Shown here: positions 43,515 to 52,115 of the stretch, piece by piece | Numbering within the stretch: position 1 is the stretch's first letter | Layout of the letters: each line of letters begins with the position of its first letter | Origin: Saprospiraceae bacterium | GTDB taxonomy: Bacteria > Bacteroidota > Bacteroidia > Chitinophagales > Saprospiraceae | Assembly (NCBI GenBank): GCA_020629615.1 | Contig: JAHDCZ010000006.1 | Span: forward strand, 4,495 to 57,088 | Reading direction: 5' to 3' | DNA length: 52,594 nucleotides | Translations under genes and position numbers: made by a program | Notes under the pieces: model-generated | Told to the model about the DNA's origin: nothing | Databases searched by the model: none | Seen by the model: only the letters and a program-made list of their open reading frames with translations

Positions 43515-44918
43515 ATGAAGTACGATATTACAGTGATAGGCTCAGGGCCTGGAGGATATGTTGGAGCCATTAGAGCTGCTCAACTTGGATTTAAAGTGGC
43601 TATCATCGAAAGATATAATACATTGGGAGGAACCTGCTTAAATGTAGGTTGTATTCCTTCAAAAGCTTTGCTCGATTCTTCAGAACATTTTCACAATGCA
43701 AGGCATACTTTTAAAGAGCACGGCATTAAAACTGGAAACGTCTCTGTAGACATGAAACAAATGGTGAAACGGAAAAATGATGTGGTCACCAAAATTACTG
43801 GTGGGGTTGAATATTTAATGAAGAAAAACAAAATTGATGTTTTTCATGGTTACGGTTCGTTTGTAACTGCAAACAAAATTAAAATCACCAAATCAGATAA
43901 TACCTCTCAAGAAATTGAATCGGATAAAGTTATTATTGCTACTGGGTCGAAGCCAATTACACCTGAGGCATTTAATTACGATAAAAAAAGAGTTATCACT
44001 TCTACCGAAGCTTTAAATATAGATAAGGTTCCGAAAAAAGTCATTGTGATCGGTGCCGGTGTGATTGGATTAGAATTGGGATCCGTGTTTGCTAGAGTCG
44101 GTGCTGAAATTGAAGTGATCGAATTTCAAGACAAGATTTTAGGAGCGATGGATAAAGATGCTTCTAAAGAGTTACAGCGATCACTAAAAAAATCTGGTTT
44201 TAAATTTCATCTGAATCATATGGTGACAGATGTCAAAGCAACCAAATCTAATGTTACGGTTTCTTATAAAAAAAGAGATACCGATGAGATTCTAACGATG
44301 AAAGCGGATTACTGCCTAGTAGCCATTGGGCGAAGAGCTTATACGGATAATTTGGGTCTTGAAAATATTGGTTTGGCAACGGACGATCGTGGTCGAGTGG
44401 AAGTAAATGATCATTTGGAAACAAATATTCCTAATGTATATGCAATAGGTGATGTGGTTCGTGGTGCGATGTTGGCGCACAAAGCAGAAGAGGAAGGCGT
44501 CTATGTTGCAGAATACATCGCAGGCCAAAAACCACACATTAATCACAACCTGATTCCTGGTGTGGTGTACACTTGGCCTGAAGTTGCAGCGGTGGGAAAA
44601 ACGGAACAAGAATTAAAGGCTGAAGGAATACCTTACAACGTGGGAAAGTTTCCCTTTAAAGCTTTAGGTCGTGCTCAAGCTAGTATGGATACTGATGGTA
44701 TGGCAAAGGTTTTGTCTCATAAAGAGACAGATGAGGTTTTAGGAGTTCATATTACTGGAGCCCGAGCGGCGGATATGATTATGGAAGCTGTGAGTTTAAT
44801 GGAGTTTAGAGCTTCGGCCGAAGATATGTCAAGAATTTGTCACCCGCATCCTACATATACCGAAGCGCTTAAAGAGGCGGCTCTTGGTGCCACGGGGAAT
44901 CGTTCGAGGAATATATAA
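43515..44918 (+). CDS. lpdA: Dihydrolipoyl dehydrogenase
   Basis: The E3 enzyme of the pyruvate, 2-oxoglutarate and related dehydrogenase complexes, which reoxidises dihydrolipoamide with NAD+. The 467 residues include the FAD motif GSGPGGYVGA (9-18), redox-active Cys41 and Cys46 in GGTCLNVGCIPS, the NAD motif GAGVIGLELG, and the catalytic pair His445 and Glu450 in HPHPTYTEAL. All are intact and the length is standard. No E1 or E2 gene lies nearby. Confidence 0.95.
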   Translation: MKYDITVIGSGPGGYVGAIRAAQLGFKVAIIERYNTLGGTCLNVGCIPSKALLDSSEHFHNARHTFKEHGIKTGNVSVDMKQMVKRKNDVVTKITGGVEYLMKKNKIDVFHGYGSFVTANKIKITKSDNTSQEIESDKVIIATGSKPITPEAFNYDKKRVITSTEALNIDKVPKKVIVIGAGVIGLELGSVFARVGAEIEVIEFQDKILGAMDKDASKELQRSLKKSGFKFHLNHMVTDVKATKSNVTVSYKKRDTDEILTMKADYCLVAIGRRAYTDNLGLENIGLATDDRGRVEVNDHLETNIPNVYAIGDVVRGAMLAHKAEEEGVYVAEYIAGQKPHINHNLIPGVVYTWPEVAAVGKTEQELKAEGIPYNVGKFPFKALGRAQASMDTDGMAKVLSHKETDEVLGVHITGARAADMIMEAVSLMEFRASAEDMSRICHPHPTYTEALKEAALGATGNRSRNI

Positions 44919-44938
44919 CCAGTATTTAGTATGATATG

Positions 44939-44985
44939 CTTAGTACTAAGAAGTCAGTCTTGTACTTACTACTTACTACCTAGTA
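44939..44985. repeat. Palindrome and short repeats between lpdA and rsmI
   Basis: CTTAGTACTAAG (44939-44950) is a perfect 12-base palindrome; a run of TACTTACTACTTACTACC (from 44963) follows, ending in a partial inverse copy TAGTA. Such AGTACTTAG-type units are often scattered between Bacteroidota genes. It may act as a bidirectional terminator for the convergent genes, though it lacks a T run. Confidence 0.45.
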
Positions 44986-45000
44986 ATATCAAATAAAGGA

Positions 45001-45669
45001 CTAAGCCTTATTATCAATAATAACCACGATTTCACCTTTGATCGAAGGACGCGATTCATAATCTCTCAATAAATTCTGAACCGTTTGAGTATTGATCTCT
45101 TCGTAGAGTTTACTGATTTCACGTCCAACAGATACCATTGTCTCTGGACCAAAATGTTCTATGATTTCTTTAAGAAGTTTAACCAATCGATGTGGTGATT
45201 CGTATAGAATAATCGAAGTTTTGAATTCTTTGAGGAAGAGCATTTTCTTTTGGCGACCTTTCTTTTGTGGTAGGAACCCTTCAAAATAAAATCGGTCCGA
45301 GGGCAAACCAGAAGCGACCAAAGCGGGAACAAAAGCCGTTGCGCCCGGCAAACAAGTGAGCTTTATATTTTCTTCGTGGCATCGCTTGACGAGCAGGTAA
45401 CCGGGATCAGAGATTGCGGGAGTTCCAGCATCAGAGACCAATGCAATAGAGATATCTTGTTTTAATAACTCTACAAGCTGCTCAACGACCTTATGCTCGT
45501 TATGAGTGTGAAACGAACGAAGGTTTTTTTTAAGATCCAAATGCTTCAAAAGTTTACCTGTCACTCTGGTGTCTTCGGAATATACATATTCGACCTCCTC
45601 TAGTACTTTTATGGCTCGCAAGGTGATGTCGTCAAGATTGCCGATAGGTGTAGGGACTAGGTAGAGCAT
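45001..45669 (-). CDS. rsmI: 16S rRNA (cytidine-1402-2'-O)-methyltransferase
   Basis: RsmI methylates C1402 of 16S rRNA in the decoding centre using SAM. The 222 residues carry the full tetrapyrrole-methylase fold: LYLVPTPIGNLDDITLRA, SEDTRVTGKLL, VSDAGTPAISDPGYLLV and PGATAFVPALVASGLPSDRF. It lacks the C-terminal extension of the E. coli enzyme, as short Bacteroidota forms do. It is convergent with lpdA and divergent from the T9SS type B gene. Confidence 0.95.
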   Translation of the reverse strand: MLYLVPTPIGNLDDITLRAIKVLEEVEYVYSEDTRVTGKLLKHLDLKKNLRSFHTHNEHKVVEQLVELLKQDISIALVSDAGTPAISDPGYLLVKRCHEENIKLTCLPGATAFVPALVASGLPSDRFYFEGFLPQKKGRQKKMLFLKEFKTSIILYESPHRLVKLLKEIIEHFGPETMVSVGREISKLYEEINTQTVQNLLRDYESRPSIKGEIVVIIDNKA

Positions 45670-45873
45670 AAGTTAAATCTATACTCGAATCTCGTAAAAA
45701 TAATCCACAAGTAAGTTGATTTTCAAGTTGTGAGACCGCAATAATCCCTCCGATTTCTTAAATAAGCGTTAAAAACGCCGCTTTCTGGTCAACGAAACCA
45801 GCCTTTTCTTTGTTTAAATGGTCTATTAAGTAGAGTGATTCGTCTTACAAACGCGATAAGGACAAATAATTAC

Positions 45874-45905
45874 TTGCGCAATCAATAGCATAATCACTAT
45901 CTTCG
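45874..45905 (+). promoter_or_regulatory. Predicted promoter of the T9SS type B gene and lptC
   Basis: TTG (45874-45876) and TATCTTCG (45898-45905), one base off TAnnTTTG, are 21 bases apart and lie 24 bases before the ATG at 45929. Small hairpins (GCGTT/AACGC at 45766-45778 and CTGGT/ACCAG at 45785-45801) lie upstream. Confidence 0.5.
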
Positions 45906-45928
45906 TTCATTGATGGAATAATACAAAT

Positions 45929-47998
45929 ATGATAAAACAAAAATTCCAAAAATCTTTTTTTATACTTTGCTTTGTATTGGCAGCCTCACTTATGGTGGCT
46001 CAACCCCCTAATGACGAATGTTTCGCAGCCATCCACTTGGGTAATATTTCTCAGTTTTGTACCGATGTGGATCAGTATAGTAATATAGATGCAACTCCTT
46101 CAGCCCAGGCTTTGCCTTCTTGTTGGCCAACGGCCAATCATGATGTTTGGTTTACTTTTACTCCTACAGCTCCCGGAGTTTTTTTTCAACTATTAGGTAA
46201 ACAAGTTTTTACAGATAATAATTTTTTACAACCATCCATGGCAGTATATGAAGGTACATGTGGGAGTCTGAACCTGATCGCTTGTGGTTCTATTTTGTCT
46301 GGAACAAATACGGTTGAGTTAACGGAAGTAGATTTGGTTATTGGGCAGACATATATTATAAGAATAGACGCGAGAAATGACAATGTAGGAAACTTTCAAT
46401 TGTGTATTGAATCCTTTATACCAGTACCGAGTCCTGAAGCTGATTGCCAAGATGCGGTGACTTTGTGTAATACAGATCCTTTTTTTATTGAAAATTTAGC
46501 GGGTACAGGTGATATAGTGGACGATGTAGGTAATTCATGTATTCAAGCTGAATTTGCTTCTGTTTGGTATAATTGGACCTGTGATCAATCTGGGACTTTA
46601 ACATTTACACTGACACCCAATAATGAAACAGACGATATCGATTTTGCAGTCTATCGTTTACCTAATGGAATTGATGATTGTTCCAATAAAGAATTGCTCC
46701 GTTGTATGGCTACTGGTGAAACGATAATGCCGGGTACGGCAGCACAAACGCCTTGTGCGGGATTAACAGGTCTTTCTTCGAGTTCAACAGACTTTGAGGA
46801 GTTTCCTGGTTGTTCTCCAGGAGATGACAATTTTGTGGCAGCCTTGGATATGATTTCTGGTGAAAGTTATACGCTTATCATCAACAATTTCTCTGAATCT
46901 GGTTCTGGTTTTAGCATTGAGTTTGGTGGTACCGGGACATTTTTAGGTCCTGAGGCAGATTTTGAAATTCTTGCTCTAGATGAATTTGAGTGCGACAAAA
47001 CGATTCAATTTACAAATCTGTCTTCTTCACAAACAGATCAGATCGTGGAGTGGACTTGGAATTTTGGTGCTGGAGCTACTCCTGTTTTTGCTACTGGTGA
47101 AGGACCTCATGATGTGGTATATGATTCTTTTGGAGATAAATTGGCTGCATTAACAATCGAAAGTTCGCGTGGATGTACTGTCACTAAGATTATCGATTTT
47201 TTCGTAGAAGCATGTTGTGCCGATACAAGTACCTTGTCGGTGACGGCTGTTGCTGAAGATTTAATTTGCTTTGATATTCCTGATGGTTCGATTACTGCAA
47301 TGGGCCAAAGTGGAAGTCCGGTCTATCAATACAGCTTGGATGGTGTAAATTTTCAACCGAGTCCCGTTTTTTCAAATTTGGATGCGGGTGTTTATGAGGT
47401 GTTCATTCAAGATCGAAAGGGATGCATAAGTAGTGTGATGATAGAAGTTTTAGCTCCTCCACCCTTAATTGTTGATGCTGGTCCTGATCAAGAAACGATT
47501 TTTGGATGTATGGTCGATTTTAATGCCAGTTACACACCCAATGTATCTGTCGATATTTCTTGGTCGCCTAATCAGAATTTTAGTTGCGACGATTGCTTAG
47601 ATCCTACAGTCTTACCTACCCAAACTCAGGTGTATGAGATTACGATTTTTGATGAAGCTGGTTGTAGAGCTTCAGATGATGTATTGGTGACAGTCGATGA
47701 TCAACGTCCATTTTATGCCCCAAATATATTTAGTCCAAATAATGATGGACATAATGAATTCTTTACTGTTTTTCCAGGAAAAGCTGCTGTGATCATTACT
47801 GAACTATACGTTTTTGATCGTTGGGGCAATAGAATCTTCTTTAAAGAAAATGTTCCTCTTAATGATCCTCCATCGGGTTGGGACGGCAAGTTTAAAAATG
47901 AAGAGTTAAACCCTGGAGTTTATTCTTGGTTGGCCAAAGTGCTATATATCGATGATCAAGTGATAGATTATTATGGAGACATTACCTTATTAAGATAA
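45929..47998 (+). CDS. Large secreted protein with T9SS type B (gliding motility) C-terminal domain
   Basis: A 689-residue exported protein. After a signal peptide (about 1-25, ending MVAQ) two PPNDEC-type beta domains follow (about 28-165 and 170-335, SPEADCQDAVTLC), then a PKD-like domain (about 340-425), a SprB-like repeat (SVTAVAEDLICFDIPDGSITA), and the gliding-motility-associated C-terminal domain (about 600-689; PNIFSPNNDGHNEFF, VFDRWGNRIFF, NPGVYSWLAKV). It should be secreted by T9SS and held at the surface. It ends one base before lptC, an odd partner for an essential gene. Confidence 0.85.
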   Translation: MIKQKFQKSFFILCFVLAASLMVAQPPNDECFAAIHLGNISQFCTDVDQYSNIDATPSAQALPSCWPTANHDVWFTFTPTAPGVFFQLLGKQVFTDNNFLQPSMAVYEGTCGSLNLIACGSILSGTNTVELTEVDLVIGQTYIIRIDARNDNVGNFQLCIESFIPVPSPEADCQDAVTLCNTDPFFIENLAGTGDIVDDVGNSCIQAEFASVWYNWTCDQSGTLTFTLTPNNETDDIDFAVYRLPNGIDDCSNKELLRCMATGETIMPGTAAQTPCAGLTGLSSSSTDFEEFPGCSPGDDNFVAALDMISGESYTLIINNFSESGSGFSIEFGGTGTFLGPEADFEILALDEFECDKTIQFTNLSSSQTDQIVEWTWNFGAGATPVFATGEGPHDVVYDSFGDKLAALTIESSRGCTVTKIIDFFVEACCADTSTLSVTAVAEDLICFDIPDGSITAMGQSGSPVYQYSLDGVNFQPSPVFSNLDAGVYEVFIQDRKGCISSVMIEVLAPPPLIVDAGPDQETIFGCMVDFNASYTPNVSVDISWSPNQNFSCDDCLDPTVLPTQTQVYEITIFDEAGCRASDDVLVTVDDQRPFYAPNIFSPNNDGHNEFFTVFPGKAAVIITELYVFDRWGNRIFFKENVPLNDPPSGWDGKFKNEELNPGVYSWLAKVLYIDDQVIDYYGDITLLR

Positions 47999-47999
47999 C

Positions 48000-48605
48000 A
48001 TGTATAGAATTTTTTTTGGCTGCTGCCTAATAGTACTCCTATCCTGTGAAAACAAAATGACGGATGTTAATAAGTTGCTTTCGGAAGAGGTACCTCTAGA
48101 CGAGATAGCACATGATGTATTGATTAATTATTCTGATTCGGCCCAATTAAAGGTAAAGGCTTGGGGTCCGACCATGCGTATCGACCGAGAAGGAAAAGAA
48201 ACAAGAGAGGAATTTCCAGATGGATTACATGTTGAGTTTTACAACCAAAGACAACAAGTTGAAAGTTGGTTGGATTCTAAATACGCGATTCGTGAGTATA
48301 CCAACAATATTATTATTGCTCGCGATAGTGTAATCCTTTACAATAAGTCTAATGATAAGTTAGAAACCTCTGAATTAATTTGGGACGAAAAAAAGCAATT
48401 AATTTATACCGATAAGTTTGTTCGAATCACTCAACCCGAAAAAGGAGATACGGTTTTTGGTTATGGTTTCGAAACCGATCAAGAATTTAAGGAATTCAAA
48501 ATATCCAATTTTTCCGGTAAGATGACAGTAGATGAGATCGACCAGGCCCTTTCGGGGAATGAAAATGATTCGGAGCCCATCCGAAAAAGAAAAAGGCTTC
48601 AATAA
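48000..48605 (+). CDS. lptC: LPS export protein LptC
   Basis: A 201-residue lipoprotein-like LptC, a periplasmic component that passes lipopolysaccharide from LptBFG to LptA. The N-terminus has a lipobox ending LLSC (Cys16). The domain shows the beta-jellyroll pattern of Bacteroidota LptC: SDSAQLKVKAWGPTMRIDRE, FPDGLHVEFYN, and the C-terminal TDKFVRITQPEKGDTVFGYGFETD. Lipid anchoring differs from the E. coli membrane-helix form. It is followed by a CNNM/CorC gene, a frequent order in this phylum. Confidence 0.88.
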   Translation: MYRIFFGCCLIVLLSCENKMTDVNKLLSEEVPLDEIAHDVLINYSDSAQLKVKAWGPTMRIDREGKETREEFPDGLHVEFYNQRQQVESWLDSKYAIREYTNNIIIARDSVILYNKSNDKLETSELIWDEKKQLIYTDKFVRITQPEKGDTVFGYGFETDQEFKEFKISNFSGKMTVDEIDQALSGNENDSEPIRKRKRLQ

Positions 48606-48640
48606 GATTTTAAATATTTTTGTAATATGTTTGTAGTGCT

Positions 48641-49891
48641 ATGCTAATATTACTTATTGTCATTTTCTTACTCTTTTCTGCTTTCTTTTCTTCTTCGGAG
48701 ATTGCCTTTGTTTCTGCGAGTAAACTAGGCGTTGAAGTTTTAAAGAATAAAGGGAACCGACGCGGAAAAATCCTAGCGCGATTTTACGAACGGCCAAGAA
48801 AATTTATCAGTTCGATGCTGGTAGGAAACAACATTTCATTGGTTGTTTTTACGATATTCATGAACGAATTGTTGTTGACAATTTTTACTGGTTTTGAAGA
48901 AAATTCTGTTCTGTTTATCCTTATCAGTACGCTTATCATTACGCTCATCGTGTTAATCTTTGGAGAGTTTCTTCCAAAGACTTTTGCTCGATTATTTTCC
49001 AATAGTTATCTGCATGCGGTCACTTATCCTTTGAGTTTTTTTAATTCACTTCTGGCCGTTCCTACATGGATAGTAACGGTCATGTCAAATGGAATTCTTA
49101 AAACGATTTTTAAGCAACCGGTTGAGAATGCAGAATTAGCCTTGACTCGTGTGGATCTCGAGCACTTCATTGAACAACAAATATCCGAACAAGATGATGA
49201 TATTGACAAAGAGATTTTAACCAATGCTTTGAATTTAAATCAGCGAAAAGTACGAGAATGTATGATCCCTAGAACGGAGATTATTAATATTGATCGCAAC
49301 GAAAGTATCGCCGATTTACTCGAAGTATTCAAATCATCCAACCTTTCAAGGATCATTGTGATCGATGGAGATATAGAAAATGTGATAGGCTATGTTCACC
49401 ATCAACAGTTATTGGATAAACCCAAATCAATCCGTAAGATTATGATGAAAATGCCTTATGTCCCTGAGGCCATGAATGTCCAAGATTTAATGTTGGCATT
49501 TATGAAAGAGGGAACCAATATTGCTTGTGTTGTCGATGAGTTTGGTGGTACAGCAGGATTGATCACGATGGAAGATATCCTTGAAGAGATCTTTGGAGAA
49601 ATAGAAGACGAACACGATGAAGAAGAGACTGCCATCGAAATGATTTCTGAAAACGAATTTGTATTCAATGGTCGAGTCGAATTGGATCATATCAATGAAA
49701 AATATGAGAACTTAAATATTCCGGAAGGGGAGTACCACACGCTTTCTGGATACATTGTGATGACTTCTGGAGAGATTCCGGAAGAAGGCGCTGAGATCGA
49801 ATTGGATGGGTATAAGTTTACCATTGAAGAGGTGAGCGATACAAAAATTGAACGGATCAGAGTGTTGAGATTGGAATCGGAAGAACTATAA
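48641..49891 (+). CDS. CNNM/CorC (HlyC-like) transporter-associated membrane protein
   Basis: A 416-residue protein: an N-terminal DUF21/CNNM domain with about four membrane segments (1-180; SSSEIAFVSASKL, FGEFLPKTFARL), a pair of CBS domains (about 195-315; MIPRTEIINID, VVDEFGGTAGLITMEDI) and a C-terminal CorC/HlyC domain (about 335-410). These proteins act in magnesium or other divalent metal transport; older names such as hemolysin are misleading. The related GldE is known in gliding Bacteroidota, but the lptC link favours the CorC-type. TATTTTTG at 48615-48622 may be a promoter of its own. Confidence 0.88.
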   Translation: MLILLIVIFLLFSAFFSSSEIAFVSASKLGVEVLKNKGNRRGKILARFYERPRKFISSMLVGNNISLVVFTIFMNELLLTIFTGFEENSVLFILISTLIITLIVLIFGEFLPKTFARLFSNSYLHAVTYPLSFFNSLLAVPTWIVTVMSNGILKTIFKQPVENAELALTRVDLEHFIEQQISEQDDDIDKEILTNALNLNQRKVRECMIPRTEIINIDRNESIADLLEVFKSSNLSRIIVIDGDIENVIGYVHHQQLLDKPKSIRKIMMKMPYVPEAMNVQDLMLAFMKEGTNIACVVDEFGGTAGLITMEDILEEIFGEIEDEHDEEETAIEMISENEFVFNGRVELDHINEKYENLNIPEGEYHTLSGYIVMTSGEIPEEGAEIELDGYKFTIEEVSDTKIERIRVLRLESEEL

Positions 49892-49992
49892 TGTCAGGTT
49901 TGATTTGCTCTTGAGATTTTGATCTCTTGTATTTGATTTTAATGATTAATTTTTGAATATTTCTCTTCCGATAAGTTTCTAAATCATAAGAA

Positions 49993-50865
49993 TTAAATAG
50001 GATTTTGTCGCTTCAATTTTTTCTTCTTTCTATTTCTACTAAATTTAAAAATATCGTCGATATCAAGAGCAAGTCCAACCGAAGTGTAAAAATTGTTTTG
50101 ATTAAAAGATTCTCTTGTAGATTCACTCCAGCCGACTTCAACAAACGGATTTGCGACAGGAGCACGATATTTAAAGAAAGTTGCGTATTGTATTAATTTT
50201 TGTTCTGATTCTTTTTGAAGATCAGTCAACCTTATAATATGCTCTTCACTTAAATCATGTTGATAGTTTTTAAATTGTAGTTTACCAGTGGCTAGGCTGA
50301 GTCCAAAATCACATTTTTTAAACTGAACAATCATGGAAGAACGAAATCCTAATTTCTGGAAATCAAATTCTAATTTCTGATCTTCAACAAACAAGTTACC
50401 TTTTCCGTTTCCCTTAAAAAGGTATAATTCAAAGAATAGGTATTTTGTTGGATGTGCATAATAGCCTATACCAAATTCATTAAACCTTGTTTTGAATTTA
50501 TGATGAATTGAATCGTATCCAATAATAGGAGGTCCAAAAAGACCACCATTGGATTCCCCATAAATAGGAAGAGTTTCGGTAAATTTTTCATTATATTTCT
50601 GACGAGAATAATAGAGTCCTATATGCTCTATAGGTGAGTATGCTATTTTAAAATCATCAATTACATGGTACTCTTGTTCTACATATAGTCTAGTAAAACA
50701 TTGCACGTGACTCGCCTTTATTTTGAAATCATTCTTTTCATCTAAACTAATAGAATTGATATTAGAAGGAGAATAATAAATTGAATCGATTGTGCCTGTA
50801 CCACAAGTTGACAACATTAGAATAGCATTGAAAATTAAACTTGACAGGAGAAGTAATTTTTTCAT
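49993..50865 (-). CDS. Predicted lipoprotein, beta-rich (paralog A)
   Basis: A 290-residue protein with a signal peptide and a lipobox ending STCG (Cys21). The rest is rich in alternating strands, like a small outer-membrane barrel or a surface beta domain, and has a Lys/Arg-rich end. It parallels the neighbour at 51123-51953 (CGTGxIxSIYYSPSNI and LDEKNDxKxKA near the start; similar strands after that). No family name could be given. The gene is read after its paralog with a 257-base gap, so it may have its own promoter. Confidence 0.7.
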   Translation of the reverse strand: MKKLLLLSSLIFNAILMLSTCGTGTIDSIYYSPSNINSISLDEKNDFKIKASHVQCFTRLYVEQEYHVIDDFKIAYSPIEHIGLYYSRQKYNEKFTETLPIYGESNGGLFGPPIIGYDSIHHKFKTRFNEFGIGYYAHPTKYLFFELYLFKGNGKGNLFVEDQKLEFDFQKLGFRSSMIVQFKKCDFGLSLATGKLQFKNYQHDLSEEHIIRLTDLQKESEQKLIQYATFFKYRAPVANPFVEVGWSESTRESFNQNNFYTSVGLALDIDDIFKFSRNRKKKKLKRQNPI

Positions 50866-51122
50866 AGCTCGTTTTGAGTTAGTTAAAACTAATCTTTAAT
50901 TGAATGATTCAAATATCATAAGCTAGTCTATTTTAGAATTAACAAATATGTAAAGAGGTAGAAGAAATATTTCATAGTTTGTAATATTTTGTCCGTTTTT
51001 AGAAGTTGTTTTGATTTATTATAAACCTTAGATAACTTCAGTTGATCTTATCTGTTTGTACATTGAAGAAACTAGAATACTATGAAACTCAATTTCATCT
51101 CATTTTTGGATGAATAGATTTT

Positions 51123-51953
51123 TTATTTCTTCAATCTACTGATGATGTATTGAATATCAATCCCAGCACCGACGGACAAATAATGATTGTTTTGTAAGAA
51201 GTTTTGGTGTTTGATAGATTGGTTAGTTCCAATCTCTGAATGGATTTCTAAGAACTTAAAGTTTAATTTATAAAATGTAGCGAATTGCATCATATTCTGA
51301 TCTGGTCGTCTCATTAGATAGTTTGATCGGCCTTTTAATTCTTGGTCATAACTATTTTTAAAATGGTGAAACTTCAATTTGCTCATCGCTAGACTTGCTC
51401 CAAAATTAGAAATTCCAAAATGAGCAGTTAGGGATCCTCTTATGCCAGTTTTTGAAATTTTATAATCAAATTTATGACCTCCACTTCTGTGTTCTCCTTT
51501 TCCGAATCCGTGGTATCCATAAATTTCAAAAGCAATATTGGGATGAAACTTATTGTAATAACCAATCCCAAATTCTTTCATCCTTAAATCAAACTGATGC
51601 CTAGAATTATCGAATGACACTGTAGGAAATGAAATATAAGGGGTAGAAACGACATCATAATCTGCTAAGGATTGAAAGAAAGATTCACGATAACGGTGAG
51701 AGTTTGCATATAGTCCAAGATGTTTTAACGGTGACCATGCAAGATGTAATTCACTAAGTTCTTGTGGTTCACCGGAATCAACATGTCGTCGCATTTTGGG
51801 TTGTGTAATATTAGCTTTGACTTTTAAATCGTTCTTTTCGTCCAAACCGACACTGGTAATATTTGAAGGGGAGTAATAGATTGAATTGATTTTGCCCGTT
51901 CCACACGAACTACAGAATGCGATGATTAATAAAAAAAATAGAAGATGTTTCAT
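51123..51953 (-). CDS. Predicted lipoprotein, beta-rich (paralog B)
   Basis: A 276-residue protein with a lipobox ending CSSCG (Cys17) and the same layout as the gene at 49993-50865; a tandem duplication followed by divergence is the simplest reading. Alternating-aromatic strands suggest a barrel-like fold (HLAWSPLKHLGLYANSHRY, EFGIGYYNKFHPNIAFEIYG), while the lipobox suggests a lipid anchor; which applies is unclear. A LytTR response regulator is encoded upstream in the same direction. Confidence 0.7.
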   Translation of the reverse strand: MKHLLFFLLIIAFCSSCGTGKINSIYYSPSNITSVGLDEKNDLKVKANITQPKMRRHVDSGEPQELSELHLAWSPLKHLGLYANSHRYRESFFQSLADYDVVSTPYISFPTVSFDNSRHQFDLRMKEFGIGYYNKFHPNIAFEIYGYHGFGKGEHRSGGHKFDYKISKTGIRGSLTAHFGISNFGASLAMSKLKFHHFKNSYDQELKGRSNYLMRRPDQNMMQFATFYKLNFKFLEIHSEIGTNQSIKHQNFLQNNHYLSVGAGIDIQYIISRLKK

Positions 51954-52115
51954 GTTTCATGTTTTGCTCAATACAAATTTGCGAAAACACCTATTACGAT
52001 TTTAGGGAAATACTTAAACGAATAATATTATTAATTTACGAATTATAAAATATTTAAGAATTGAAAATGTGATTTTTCGAAATGATTAAACGTTTTTATG
52101 AAATTTAATTCATCT

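Noticed and set aside
45766-45801. Riboswitch upstream of the T9SS type B gene
   Set aside because: Two small hairpins only, lying before the predicted promoter and so outside the mRNA; no known riboswitch core was seen.
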